Part shown: positions 1-8,869 of the stretch, piece by piece | Numbering within the stretch: position 1 is the stretch's first letter | Layout: every line of letters starts with the position of its first letter | Origin: Bacteroidales bacterium | GTDB lineage: Bacteria > Bacteroidota > Bacteroidia > Bacteroidales > JAADGE01 | Direction: 5' to 3' | Length of the DNA stretch: 53,249 nucleotides | Assembly (NCBI GenBank): GCA_021108035.1 | Contig: JAIORQ010000017.1 | Location: 1 to 53,249, forward strand | Position numbers and translations under genes: made by a program | The notes under the pieces: model-generated | What the model was told of the DNA's origin: nothing | Seen by the model: only the letters and a program-made list of their open reading frames with translations | The model's database searches: none

Positions 1-233
1 TTTTGCAGCTTGATTATTTTTAAAAGAACTTTTTTATTCTTAATTGCATCATAACATTTGTGTTAACATAACTCAATTTTCCTGTTACGCATATATCTGT
101 TATGTGCGTATTGTATTTTGATAATTTTAAATGCTTTTGTTCAAAACTAATATTTTGTTTAATAATATACAAAAGATATTTGGCTTATACAAAGGTATTT
201 AACTTATGAATAAACACTATTCAGGAATAAACG

Positions 234-265
234 CTCCGGATTCCGCTTAATGCGGAAGTCCGGAG
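234..265. repeat. REP-like hairpin 3' of clpX
   Basis: An inverted repeat with arms 234-246 and 252-265 (CTCCGGATTCCGC against GCGGAAGTCCGGAG, one bulged base) and a 5-base loop lies just past the clpX stop on the minus strand. No T-run follows, so it looks more like a dispersed palindrome or mRNA 3'-end stabiliser than a classical terminator. Bases 1-233 hold no gene that I can support; they are AT-rich. Confidence 0.6.
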
Positions 266-283
266 GTAATTTTGTTACAGAGC

Positions 284-1507
284 CTAAGCAACTTTCAGCT
301 TCTGAATATCAGCTTTTTCAAGTTTTGATTTTGCGTATTTTAAAGAAACAGTAAACTCTTTTATTTCTTTTGAAGGAAGTTCAAACATAGCATCGGTCAT
401 AACGGTTTCACATATTGATCTTAAACCTCTTGCTCCGATTTTATATTCAATTGCTTTGTCAACTATATATTCAAAAACATCCTCATCAATTTCTAATTTA
501 ATATCATCAATTTCAAATAATTTGATGTATTGTTTAACAATTGAGTTTTTGGGTTCTGTTAAAATTAGTCTTAACACTTTTCTGTCAAGCGGATTAAGAT
601 GGGTTAATACAGGTAAACGACCGATGATTTCCGGTATTAGTCCGAAAGCTTTCATATCCTGCGGTGCAACATATTGCAAGAAGTTTTCTTTATCGAACTT
701 TTCTCTTTCGGTTTTATCAAATCCTACAACTTGTGTATTTAATCGTCGGGCAATTTTCTTTTCTATTCCGTCGAATGCACCTCCGGCAATAAATAATATA
801 TTTTTTGTATTAACAGGAATAAGATTTTGTTCAGGATGCTTTCTTCCTCCTTTTGGCGGGACACTTACAATTGAACCTTCCAGAAGTTTCAGCAAGCCTT
901 GTTGTACACCTTCACCGGAAACATCTCTGGTTATTGAAGGATTATCGCTTTTTCTTGCTATCTTATCTATTTCATCAATAAATACGATTCCTTGTTCTGC
1001 CAATTCTACATTAAAATCGGCAGCTTGCAGTAATCTTGTTAAAAGACTTTCAATATCTTCTCCAACATAACCGGCTTCTGTTAAAACTGTTGCATCAACA
1101 ATTGTAAACGGCACTTGCAACATTTTTGCAATGGTTTTGGCAAGAAGAGTTTTCCCGGTTCCTGTCTCTCCCACCATCACAATATTTGACTTATCTATCT
1201 CAACTTCTTCTTGATCTGCTTCCGGAACCGATAATCTTTTATAATGATTGTAAACAGCAACAGACAGAACCTTTTTAGCTTCTTCCTGACCAATGACATA
1301 TTGATCCAGAAATTTTTTAATTTCAACAGGTTTTTTAAGTTGAACACTGTTAATATCAAACTTGTTATTCTTTTTTTTGTCCTTATTTTCTTCCTCTACA
1401 ATCTCATAAGCTCTGCTCGTACATTCGTCACAGATGAATCCCGTAGCTCCTGAAATTAAGAAATCAACTTCACTTCTTTTCCTTTCACAAAATGAACATT
1501 TATCCAT
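284..1507 (-). CDS. clpX: ClpX, ATP-dependent Clp protease unfoldase subunit
   Basis: This is the AAA+ unfoldase that recognises, unfolds and threads substrates into ClpP in the cytosol. The N-terminal zinc-binding domain has its four cysteines at C4, C7, C26 and C29. The Walker A motif GETGTGKT is at 113-120, followed by the GYVGED pore loop, the Walker B VFIDEID and the sensor/C-terminal domain. The length of 407 residues is normal for the family. It lies 40 bases downstream of clpP on the same strand, so co-transcription clpP-clpX is expected, with tig further upstream in the usual tig-clpP-clpX order. Identification is secure from the domain order and motifs. Confidence 0.97.
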   Translation of the reverse strand: MDKCSFCERKRSEVDFLISGATGFICDECTSRAYEIVEEENKDKKKNNKFDINSVQLKKPVEIKKFLDQYVIGQEEAKKVLSVAVYNHYKRLSVPEADQEEVEIDKSNIVMVGETGTGKTLLAKTIAKMLQVPFTIVDATVLTEAGYVGEDIESLLTRLLQAADFNVELAEQGIVFIDEIDKIARKSDNPSITRDVSGEGVQQGLLKLLEGSIVSVPPKGGRKHPEQNLIPVNTKNILFIAGGAFDGIEKKIARRLNTQVVGFDKTEREKFDKENFLQYVAPQDMKAFGLIPEIIGRLPVLTHLNPLDRKVLRLILTEPKNSIVKQYIKLFEIDDIKLEIDEDVFEYIVDKAIEYKIGARGLRSICETVMTDAMFELPSKEIKEFTVSLKYAKSKLEKADIQKLKVA

Positions 1508-1547
1508 TTTTTTAACAATTTTTATTCTTCAATAACAGCAAATAAAA

Positions 1548-2222
1548 TTACTTTTTCTCATTAGTTAAAACTTTGTCAATCATACCGTATTTCATTGCTT
1601 CTTCAGATCTCATCCAATAATCTCTGTCAGAATCTTTTTCAATTTGCTTGAAAGTTTTACCTGTATGTGTTGCAATAACTTTATATAATTCGTCTTTCAA
1701 TTTTTTTATCTCATTGAAAGTAATTTCAATATCAGAAACTTGTCCTTGTACACCACCCATCGGTTGATGTATCATAATACGAGAATGTTTTAATGCTGAA
1801 CGTTTTCCTTTTTCTCCGGCAGCAAGTAAAACCGCAGCCATTGATGCTGCAATCCCTGTACAAGTTGTAGAAACATCTGAACTTATGTATTGCATAGTGT
1901 CATAAATCCCCAGTCCGGCATAAACACCGCCACCCGGTGAATTTATATATATTTGCACATCTTTTGAAGGATCAGAAGATTCCAAGAATAATAATTGTGC
2001 TTGAATGATATTTGCAACGTAATCATCAATTGGTAATCCGAGAAAAATTATTCTGTCCATCATCAATCTTGAGAAAACATCCATTTGAGCAACATTCAAT
2101 TGACGCTCTTCAATAATTGTAGGAGAAATATAACTGCTTTGTACCGCTTGATAATATTTGTGAAGATTTAAACCGCTTATCCCTTTATGCTTTGTTGCAT
2201 ATTTATTAAATTCAGTATTCAT
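1548..2222 (-). CDS. clpP: ClpP, ATP-dependent Clp protease proteolytic subunit
   Basis: This is the serine peptidase that forms the tetradecameric barrel degrading proteins fed by ClpX (or ClpA/C). The catalytic triad is readable: Ser127 in GIAASMAA, His152 in MIHQPMGG and Asp201 in DRDYWM, with spacing matching the family. The 224 residues include an N-terminal extension of about 30 residues that probably contains the cleaved propeptide. The gene precedes clpX by 40 bases and follows tig after a 173-base gap that contains a long inverted repeat. Nothing about it is unusual. Confidence 0.97.
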   Translation of the reverse strand: MNTEFNKYATKHKGISGLNLHKYYQAVQSSYISPTIIEERQLNVAQMDVFSRLMMDRIIFLGLPIDDYVANIIQAQLLFLESSDPSKDVQIYINSPGGGVYAGLGIYDTMQYISSDVSTTCTGIAASMAAVLLAAGEKGKRSALKHSRIMIHQPMGGVQGQVSDIEITFNEIKKLKDELYKVIATHTGKTFKQIEKDSDRDYWMRSEEAMKYGMIDKVLTNEKK

Positions 2223-2300
2223 AGGTATTTATTTTTTTGTTATGCAATTTTTTAAAAACTTGTTTAATTTAACTATTTACAATTGTTCCTTAATGCATTG

Positions 2301-2372
2301 TTACATTGTTGCATTGCTTCATTGTTAAAATGCAAATAAACAATGTAATAATGAAGCAATTCAACAATGTAA
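2301..2372. repeat. Long inverted repeat of 8-base words between tig and clpP
   Basis: Arms 2301-2327 and 2346-2372 are inverted copies with 2 mismatches in 27, separated by 18 bases. Each arm is built from 8-base words of the form CATTGTTN. On the minus strand the structure lies 3' of tig and 5' of clpP, so it could fold as a large mRNA hairpin and weaken readthrough. The same word type recurs at 16075-16136 and 16644-16723. Confidence 0.75.
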
Positions 2373-2395
2373 TTAACAATCAATAATTATTAATA

Positions 2396-3769
2396 CTATT
2401 TTGATTCGCTTTGTTCGTATAATTTTTTAAAATCATCTAAAGATATTGTTTTTTTCTTTAATTTAACTTGATCTTTAACAAAAAATATAACCTTATTCTC
2501 TATAGCTCTTTCAGCAAATCTACTTCTGTCTTCTTCTTTTTCCAGATTTTTATCAATGAATGATGCCATTTGTTCTTCAGAAAGTGAATTTAAAGGTAAA
2601 CCGTATTGCATAAATTGAGCTTCAGTAAACTTTTTTGACTCGGTTCTTAATTCTTCATCTGTAATTTTAAAATCTTGCTCTTTTGCAATATGCCCTTTAA
2701 TTAACTGCCATTGAGTATCTTTTTCAAATATCGGATACTCTTTTTCAAGTATTTCGTCGTTTATTTTTTCTTCTCTGTCTGTTGCTTTTAACCATCTTTT
2801 CAGGAATTCGCCGGGAAGTTCAAGCTTTGCTTTTTCAAGAAGGATATCTTTAGCATCTATTCCGAATCTGTAATCTGATTCATCTTTATAAACCTTTTCA
2901 AAATTAGATTTGATTTTTTCTCTATATTCTTCTTCAGATTTCACTAAATCTTTACCATACACTTTATCAAACAATTCTTGATCAATTTCAGCAGGTATAT
3001 AATTGGTTATCTCTGAAATTATAAACTGAAAATTCGGTTCAATTTCATCAACTTTTTCTTTATCAATTTTTAAGATTCCGGCAATTTCTGTATTATTTGG
3101 AAATGCTTTTTTAATATCAAAATTAACTGCATTATTAATTTCAGCACCAATAAAATTAGCCTTTTCTTTTTCGTCTTTAATCACTTCTGTTGAAATCATT
3201 GTATCTTCAGAGAAAATACCTTCTTCAATCTTATTTCCTTGAGCATCAGTTTGAACTACATTACCTTTTACATAAGAATTATCTTCTACAGTATCACTTT
3301 GTTCAGCTTTAGCAAACTGCTTTTTATGCCTGTCAATCTCTTCTTCCGTAAGTTTATCATCAATTTTAATCATATAATAAGGTACAGAAATTTTATCATC
3401 AATTGTCAAAGATATTTCAGGTGCGAGAGCAATATCAAAAAGAAACTCATGTTCTTTTTCATTTTCAAGGTCGATTTGTTGTTGTTCTTCCGACGGAAGA
3501 GGTTGCCCCATAATACTCAGCTTCTCATCAATTAAATAATTTGTTAAACTTTCTGAAACCAATTTATCAATTTCTTGTACAACAATTTGATTTCCGACCA
3601 TTTTTTTTATTAATCCCATAGGAGCTTTTCCGGGACGAAAGCCTTTAATTTGGGCATTTTTTCTGTATTCCTTAAGTTCTTTGTCAACTTTAGGTTCATA
3701 ATCTTCAGCAGTTATTTTTAGAGATATTACTGCATTTAAATCGTCCTTTTCGGTTTTGATGATATTCAT
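2396..3769 (-). CDS. tig: Trigger factor, ribosome-associated chaperone
   Basis: This is the chaperone that binds ribosomal protein L23 at the exit tunnel and shields nascent chains. The N-terminal ribosome-binding domain has the signature loop GFRPGKAP at about 43-50. A divergent central PPIase-like domain and an alpha-helical C-terminal substrate-binding domain follow. The length of 457 residues is typical for Bacteroidota. Its position upstream of clpP-clpX on the same strand is the conserved tig-clpP-clpX arrangement. The central domain is poorly conserved, as usual in this phylum, so isomerase activity should not be assumed. Confidence 0.95.
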   Translation of the reverse strand: MNIIKTEKDDLNAVISLKITAEDYEPKVDKELKEYRKNAQIKGFRPGKAPMGLIKKMVGNQIVVQEIDKLVSESLTNYLIDEKLSIMGQPLPSEEQQQIDLENEKEHEFLFDIALAPEISLTIDDKISVPYYMIKIDDKLTEEEIDRHKKQFAKAEQSDTVEDNSYVKGNVVQTDAQGNKIEEGIFSEDTMISTEVIKDEKEKANFIGAEINNAVNFDIKKAFPNNTEIAGILKIDKEKVDEIEPNFQFIISEITNYIPAEIDQELFDKVYGKDLVKSEEEYREKIKSNFEKVYKDESDYRFGIDAKDILLEKAKLELPGEFLKRWLKATDREEKINDEILEKEYPIFEKDTQWQLIKGHIAKEQDFKITDEELRTESKKFTEAQFMQYGLPLNSLSEEQMASFIDKNLEKEEDRSRFAERAIENKVIFFVKDQVKLKKKTISLDDFKKLYEQSESK

Positions 3770-3831
3770 AAAAATATTTTATAATGTTTGTATGTAATTA
3801 TTTGGTTCTTTTATAATCTAAACATATGTAT

Positions 3832-3893
3832 TTGTTACAGGTTGCGGGTTACAGGTTGCATGATGTGAACCTGTAACTTGAAACATGTAACAA
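3832..3893. repeat. Nested palindrome upstream of tig
   Basis: A 62-base imperfect palindrome contains a perfect inner stem (GTTACAGGTT at 3848-3857 against 3868-3877, 10-base loop) and outer arms TTGTTACA/TGTAACAA. The left half is also a 14-base direct duplication (TTACAGGTTGC words). It sits between the tRNA-Leu terminator and the tig start, on the 5' side of tig. Confidence 0.65.
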
Positions 3894-3941
3894 CAAACAA
3901 ACTAAATTTTCAAATTAAAAGAACTGTTCTTTGTTTCTTAA

Positions 3942-3970
3942 ATAAAAAACCGCCTGCAAAATACAGGCGG
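3942..3970 (-). terminator. Rho-independent terminator of tRNA-Leu
   Basis: A perfect 7-base-pair GC-rich stem (3950-3956 CCGCCTG with 3964-3970 CAGGCGG) and a 7-base loop are followed, in the minus-strand direction, by a run of T (A-run 3942-3949 on the plus strand). It starts a few bases beyond the tRNA 3' end. Confidence 0.9.
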
Positions 3971-3974
3971 AATG

Positions 3975-4056
3975 TGCGGATGAAGGGACTCGAACCCCCA
4001 CACCTTGCGGCACAAGATCCTAAGTCTAGCGTGTCTACCAATTTCACCACATCCGC
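3975..4056 (-). tRNA. tRNA-Leu (anticodon UAG)
   Basis: The 82-base cloverleaf has a 7-base-pair acceptor stem GCGGATG/CATCCGC, a D-arm GGTGAAATTGGTAGAC, a long class II variable arm and a T-loop TTCGAGT. The anticodon loop CTTAGGA gives UAG. The anticodon stem CTAGA/TCTTG carries one U-U mismatch at its second pair. CCA is not encoded (the discriminator A is followed by CA). The variable arm and the D-loop are as expected for leucine tRNAs. Confidence 0.95.
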
Positions 4057-4260
4057 ATTTTGCGACTGCAAAAGTAAATTATTTTTTTATTACAAAAAAA
4101 TAATTTTACTCTGAAATGAAAATGTTGTTTTCATTATTACTTGTTGTGCTTATAAAAGTTAATGCTGTCGCATTAAAGTAGTTTGGGAACTACTGATATT
4201 GAGCGACGAAGACACAGTCTTCGCCGAGCGGAGGCCTGTTTATTATTGTATGTTTTCACA

Positions 4261-4884
4261 CTACCGGTGCTTAAAATCATTATATTTCTTTATTTTTTCC
4301 TTTTTAATTTTTGCTTTAAATTCTTTATATCTCTTTTCATCACACCAAAAAAATTTTTGCCTTTTTATCCAAAATTTATCTGTATTCGGGAGTTTTTCAA
4401 AAGGGACATATTTAGCCGTATCAACTCTGTAATAATCCTTTTTTCTAAAATCCTCAATATCTTTTGTTGTCATTTTTGTCCATGGTTTTTCATATAACCA
4501 TAAAATTCTATTTTTATCAATAATTTTAAACCAAACTTCATTTATTTCAGGATTAACAGGTGCCTGATCCAGAAACTGAGCTCTTATTGTATCATTACTC
4601 ACAATATATCGACCATACAGATTGAAATTATATAGAGAATCAAAACGATAAATAAATAAACCGTCATCATAAAATACAAAATTATATATATTATAACTTT
4701 TTGTTTTGTTTGGTTTAGAAAATATTTTGTTCATAGTGTAATACCCTTCAATATTTATCATGGTGTCTAGTCCTGTATTATTACCATCGTAACAATAGAT
4801 AAAAGCATCTTGTGTAATTTTCATAACTCTACAACCAGTAAAGACAATAATTAATATTATAGGAATTAAAAAAATATTTTTCAT
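4261..4884 (-). CDS. Predicted lipoprotein, candidate immunity protein for the type 23-like RHS tip
   Basis: I do not recognise a named family. The 207-residue product starts with a lipoprotein signal peptide ending in the lipobox FTGC (Cys18), so it should be anchored in the envelope. The body alternates short hydrophobic and aromatic beta-strand-like stretches (IYNFVFYDDGLFIYRF) and ends with a very lysine-rich tail. It begins 12 bases after the stop of the upstream RHS tip fragment and is co-directional. The two other RHS tips in this locus have the same arrangement. In polymorphic-toxin loci that position is normally held by the cognate immunity gene, so a protective periplasmic or outer-membrane role is inferred from context only. 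Confidence 0.6.
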   Translation of the reverse strand: MKNIFLIPIILIIVFTGCRVMKITQDAFIYCYDGNNTGLDTMINIEGYYTMNKIFSKPNKTKSYNIYNFVFYDDGLFIYRFDSLYNFNLYGRYIVSNDTIRAQFLDQAPVNPEINEVWFKIIDKNRILWLYEKPWTKMTTKDIEDFRKKDYYRVDTAKYVPFEKLPNTDKFWIKRQKFFWCDEKRYKEFKAKIKKEKIKKYNDFKHR

Positions 4885-5980
4885 AGTAATGTGTTTTTAT
4901 CTTCCCCAAATAGAATAAGGATTATACCATCCGGAATAACCCCATAAACCTGTGTACATCTTATCATAACTAAGGTATAAATGTTGACTAAAATCATTAT
5001 TTATTCCAAATCCATGACGATGGATCAGCCAATTTTGGAAAAATTGTTGTACATATCTGTGGCTGTAACCAATTTTTTCAATTCTGTTTCCAAAACGATA
5101 ACCTACATAAAAAGGTGAACTATATGTTTGTCCGTTATTCCAAACACCATATTTTGGATTCTTGTGCTTTTTTCCGTTAGGACCTAATGCCTCAAGATCA
5201 GCTCCTAATCCTTCACTTTTAGGATCATTTTGGTAAATATTAAATCCTGCAACAAAATCACCGACTTGCACTTCCATAGCTCCCGAACGCCATCTGTCAT
5301 TTCCGTCTCCTCCGGTAAATTTTGTGTCATTTTCTACTGTTATTGAATTATGGTTGAAATATAATGTCGGACCACCGACTATTTGACTGTTCGATTGTCC
5401 ATCCGGTCCTACTGCATTGCCATAGTATGTTTTATGAAAACCTCCGCCCCAGCCTTTATATTTAGCACTTCCCCCCCAAGCTTTATAATTGCTTCCTAAA
5501 CCACCACCAATACCAAATTGAAAATCTCCGGGAGAATATTGAACACTTGCGTTAACAAACCATTTACTGATTAATCCCCATCCGGCAGAAACATTTCCTG
5601 AAAAATCACCAGATTGAAAATTAAAATTTGCGGAAATACCGGCTGCAAATGGATCTGCCCCTGCTGTTATGCTGATATTGTCATTTTGATATATTGGAAA
5701 CTGAAATGCACTACCAAATTCATTTACAATATTCATACTGTTTGTAAATTCGTCTTTTAAAGAAACATTGTATCCGTTAAGTGCATTACTGGCAATGTTT
5801 GTTATATACACACCTGCAAAATAAAGCATCTGAATGAATTCCCCGCTCGGATCAGTATACTTCAAAGGATTATTCAAAACATAAGAATACCGATTAAAGT
5901 TTTGTGTGAAATCAGGCATTTGTATGTAGTTGTCGGGGGAGAGCATGCGGCCGAGGATTGGGTCGTATAATCTTCCGTTT

Positions 5981-6004
5981 CCCGAATCAAGTTCGGGACA
6001 AGCT
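5981..6004. repeat. 24-base palindromic insertion, copy 1 (RHS tip)
   Basis: Core CCGAATCAAGTTCGG. The same place in the full-length RHS gene (around 10726) lacks exactly these 24 bases, so this is an insertion. It adds the 8 residues ACPELDSG between NI and NGRLYDP without shifting the frame. Confidence 0.85.
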
Positions 6005-6036
6005 ATGTTTATAATGCCGAATTTGGGGAGCATTTT

Positions 6037-6060
6037 TCCGAAACAAGTTAGGAACAGGCT
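6037..6060. repeat. 24-base palindromic insertion, copy 2 (RHS tip)
   Basis: Core CCGAAACAAGTTAGG, related to copy 1. It is absent from the paralogous site near 10757 in the full-length gene. It expands RGYTGH..MLP by 8 residues in frame (GHSLFLTCFGKMLPKFG against GHEMLPQFG). Confidence 0.8.
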
Positions 6061-6230
6061 ATGTCCGGTGTAGCCTCTGTCGTTAATAACCCTCCAACCC
6101 CCTTTGAAAAGGGGGAGTTTAGCAGCTCCCATGTTTCGGGGTTGCGTATTCTGCCCCATGCATCGAAGCTTTGTTCATGTTCATCAAAAAAGTTACCTTG
6201 GTCATCTGTTATGTGTGTTATTGAGCCGAG

Positions 6231-6254
6231 AGCCTGTGCCGAACTTGATTCGGT
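6231..6254. repeat. 24-base palindromic insertion, copy 3 (RHS tip)
   Basis: It reads CCGAACTTGATTCGG on the plus strand, that is, the opposite orientation to copies 1 and 2. It is absent from the full-length gene near 10934. It inserts TESSSAQA in frame between TDH and LGSITH. Confidence 0.85.
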
Positions 6255-6414
6255 ATGGTCGGTATAGGTAAACAGCATTTCACCTACGCCGTCAACCTTT
6301 TTAAAAATCGCACCGCCGGGTAAATAATTATATTCCGTTACTTCTCCTGTAATATTATCAATTGTTTTTTCATAACTTCCGAAAAAGTATTTAGTTTTTA
6401 TTGTGTTTTGGCGG

Positions 6415-6447
6415 TGCATTTTGCAATTTTTTGCTTTGCTTATGCAA
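6415..6447. other. Shared 5' junction motif of orphan RHS tips, copy A
   Basis: Directly upstream of the RHS homology there is a segment (plus strand TGCATTTTGCA, then TTTTGCTTTGCTTATGCAA) that matches, with small indels, the segment upstream of the other orphan tip at 8865-8906. The full-length RHS gene has nothing like it at the homologous place. The rest of the gap 6448-6608 is AT-rich with no gene seen. Confidence 0.55.
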
Positions 6448-6608
6448 GTATAGGTATTTTTTGCCAGAAATAAAAGTTGTTGTTTATATTTTTTGTATTG
6501 TATTTGAAAAAGAAGATGTTAACGTATTTATATAGAGAACAGCCTATTATTTATATTTGACATAGCTTTGAAGTTATACCGAATATGGTAAAATTAATCT
6601 TTAATACA

Positions 6609-7301
6609 TTATTTCTCAAATAATGAATTAATAATTGAATAATTGCTATTATCATATATTAATTTGTGAGATAATGCATTTTTACCTATTTTTACTATTA
6701 TTGCATCTTCTTCCTCTTTTAATTTAAATATATGTTTCTCGTTTAAATGGGTTCCATAAGTATATTCAAAAGATATTTTTGATTTGATAGTATAATTATG
6801 GTATTTTTTTAATTTAATTTTCAATAATGCAACAAAGTCAATACGTGAGACTTCAATATATATGTATTTGGCAATTATTTTTTTTCTATATGGATTAATT
6901 TCAATTACTCCTTTTTCATTACTCATTCCTTTATAAATAATTACCCCACTTTTATTTCTTATTGTTATACCAGCTGTAGACAGAGGGGTATTATCATAAT
7001 TTTTAAAAGAAAAAATACAATTGCTGTCATTGTATTGCTTTTTGAATGATTTGATATCAGTTGTGTAATTGCTAAAGTTCATTGGAAAGAATTGAATTTT
7101 TCGTTTATTTTTTTGAGAAAACTGACCAATACCATAACAATATGAATTAAATGCTCCTCCATGGAATAGCCTTAATGAAATCGTATCATCTGAAATACAA
7201 ATTATATTTCCTTTTTCACCTCTGTATATGCCATCTTTAATTTGTCCTAAACAAAATTGAGATGTTATAAAAACTAAAATAATCACTAATAAATTTCGCA
7301 T
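6609..7301 (-). CDS. Exported protein, candidate immunity protein for the papain-like RHS tip
   Basis: I do not recognise a named family. The start chosen is the ATG at 7301, which gives a good signal peptide (MRNLLVIILVFITSQFCLGQ). An upstream ATG at 7325 would overlap the preceding gene and precede the signal with extra hydrophobic residues. About 230 residues follow. The middle (NTPLSTAGITIRNKSGVIIY with a following GVIEINPYRKK) resembles the carboxypeptidase-regulatory-like beta-sandwich common in Bacteroidota exported proteins. It begins 8 bases after the stop of the upstream RHS tip, which suggests translational linkage and an immunity role; this is inference from position. Confidence 0.6.
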   Translation of the reverse strand: MRNLLVIILVFITSQFCLGQIKDGIYRGEKGNIICISDDTISLRLFHGGAFNSYCYGIGQFSQKNKRKIQFFPMNFSNYTTDIKSFKKQYNDSNCIFSFKNYDNTPLSTAGITIRNKSGVIIYKGMSNEKGVIEINPYRKKIIAKYIYIEVSRIDFVALLKIKLKKYHNYTIKSKISFEYTYGTHLNEKHIFKLKEEEDAIIVKIGKNALSHKLIYDNSNYSIINSLFEK

Positions 7302-7309
7302 AATAATTA

Positions 7310-8869
7310 TTAATAAAATGACCAAAAATCAAATGAGTAAAATTGCTCTAAATTTTTTGTTCCAGACCTCGGAACTATCCATACGGGACTAGTTTCTCTA
7401 AACCAAATTTTATAAGTACCATCTGCTCTTATCCTGAGCTTTTTTACCATAACACTATGACCTCTACATTCTTTACAACTATATAGCGACATCATGACTC
7501 TTTCATCATTTGAAAGTGTTTGAGATACATTAATTAATTTTTCATTTGTTGTTTGTATTTGGCCTGTAAGTTTATTAGATTTAAATACACTTTTTTCAAC
7601 TAAATTTTCAATTTTATGTGTTTGTACTCCAAGTTTTCCATCATTTAACTCCAACCATTTTTTATAATTATATTCATCTCCGTAGCCATATGATTTGGAT
7701 AATCCCTCTAAAGTTTTCAATTGACATTGACCGCTTTCCGTTCCATAATTATTTTTTACAGGAGATTTATAAATCTCTTGAGGAATTCCTTTCCCAAAAC
7801 TTCTGTTATTTCTACGTGCATCAATTCCTCCAGCAATACCACCTAAAACATAACCCGAACCTGCACCGATAAGCCCTTGTATCGCACCATCTTCCAAAGA
7901 TTCACCAAATGAATTACCTTGTAATAAACTTGTGCCGGTGCCGTTTATAAAGCCTCCTGTTAAACCACTTGTTGCACCAATAATTGAACCTGTGTAAAAA
8001 CTTGTTGTTGCTGTGGCAGCAGCAGATGTTCCCATAAATCCTGCTCCAAATGAACCTCCCCCTAAAACAGAACTGACTCCGGCACCAACTCCGCCAGCAA
8101 TAGCACCGGCAACAGCTCCTACACCAATATATCCAACAAGATCCCCACCTGTTGCACCAGCCATATCTCCTGCCATATAACCCATGAATGCACCGACAGC
8201 TGCACCAACAATCAAAATCACAATTTCTCCATTCGGATCAACATATTTCAAAGGATTATTCAAAACATAAGAATAGCGATTAAAGTTCTGTGTAAAATCG
8301 GGCATTTGTATGTAGTTATCGGGGGAGAGCATGCGACCGAGAGCGGGGTCGTATAATCTGCCGTTCATGTTTATTATGCCGAATTGAGGTAGCATTTCGT
8401 GCCCTGTATAGCCTCTTCTGTTAATAATGCCGGATAATACGGCATCTTCATATGACCAATCATCTGCATTGCGTATTCTTCCCCATGCATCAAATGATTG
8501 TTCAGCTAATAAAGTTCCTTCATCATCGGTTATATGGGTTATTGAGCCAAGATGGTCGGTGTAGTTGAAGAGCATTTCTTCGTATACCGTGCCACGCTGC
8601 AGCGTGGCACGGGTTTTAAATGTTGCTCCGCCGGGTAAATAATTATATTCTGTTATTTCGCCTGTTAAATTGTTTATTGTTTTTTCGTAGCTTCCGAAAA
8701 AGTATTTTGTTTGTGCAATATTTCCGTTATTATTTGCTACAGTCTTTTTTCTTTGGTTGTTTAAACCATATGTAAAAGTAAGGTTAACACCGGGGATTCC
8801 TTTGTTAAATCCTTCGCTTATTTCTTTAACTTTGTTAAATGCTGTGTATGTTATATCTTGGTTTTGCAT
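7310..8869 (-). CDS. Orphan RHS tip with papain/C39-like C-terminal domain
   Basis: The 519-residue open frame begins in the middle of an RHS protein (ITYTAFNKVKEIS) and has no signal peptide, SpvB or FG-GAP parts. Residues 1-215 are the RHS core, ending in the motif NNPLKYVDPNGE. Then comes a Gly/Ala-rich membrane-seeking segment (about 216-330) and a unique C-terminal domain. There Cys382 in SGQCQL and His471 in RGHSVMV, with Asp483 behind, have the order and spacing of a C39-like or papain-fold cysteine peptidase. This is a displaced toxin module and probably a donor for tip exchange with the intact gene upstream. A 24-base perfect palindrome lies in frame at 8588-8611. The peptidase assignment is motif-based. 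Confidence 0.7.
   Translation of the reverse strand: MQNQDITYTAFNKVKEISEGFNKGIPGVNLTFTYGLNNQRKKTVANNNGNIAQTKYFFGSYEKTINNLTGEITEYNYLPGGATFKTRATLQRGTVYEEMLFNYTDHLGSITHITDDEGTLLAEQSFDAWGRIRNADDWSYEDAVLSGIINRRGYTGHEMLPQFGIINMNGRLYDPALGRMLSPDNYIQMPDFTQNFNRYSYVLNNPLKYVDPNGEIVILIVGAAVGAFMGYMAGDMAGATGGDLVGYIGVGAVAGAIAGGVGAGVSSVLGGGSFGAGFMGTSAAATATTSFYTGSIIGATSGLTGGFINGTGTSLLQGNSFGESLEDGAIQGLIGAGSGYVLGGIAGGIDARRNNRSFGKGIPQEIYKSPVKNNYGTESGQCQLKTLEGLSKSYGYGDEYNYKKWLELNDGKLGVQTHKIENLVEKSVFKSNKLTGQIQTTNEKLINVSQTLSNDERVMMSLYSCKECRGHSVMVKKLRIRADGTYKIWFRETSPVWIVPRSGTKNLEQFYSFDFWSFY
8588..8611. repeat. 24-base perfect palindrome inside RHS tip coding sequence
   Basis: Half-site CGTGCCACGCTG is followed by its exact reverse complement. 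It encodes RATLQRGT within FKT..VYEEMLF. Deleting the 24 bases would restore FKTVYEEML, consistent with a clean in-frame insertion. Its sequence is unrelated to the CCGAAnCAAGTTCGG elements. Confidence 0.75.

Larger units (their letters stand above)
4897..6419 (-). pseudogene. Orphan RHS tip, frameshifted, with polymorphic toxin type 23-like C-terminus
   Basis: This is a displaced 3' fragment of an RHS gene. The first frame (6419 to about 6048) encodes the KTKYFFGSYEKT and LGSITHITDD parts of the core. The second frame (6159 to 4897) carries RGYTGH, GRLYDPILGRMLSPDNY and the end of the core, DPSGE, at 5839. The two frames meet near 6090, where this copy has one base fewer in a C-rich run than the intact gene (TAATAACCC against TAATAATCCC). 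The 313-residue tip after the core has the motifs GDGNDRWRS and SSPFYVGYRFG and a C-terminal GYSHRYVQ, which I recall from polymorphic toxin type 23 (Ntox23) proteins. There is no signal peptide or 5' part. Three 24-base in-frame insertions interrupt the core. It is either a silent donor cassette or a decayed copy; a sequencing error at the homopolymer is possible. Confidence 0.75.

Noticed and set aside
456-1070. Plus-strand open frame opposite clpX
   Set aside because: It is the antisense shadow of a secure, motif-complete clpX; no start context or recognisable product.
3975-4260. tRNA-Leu as an integration site for the RHS locus
   Set aside because: The RHS locus lies on the 5' side of the tRNA, no integrase is seen and no duplicated tRNA 3' end was found.
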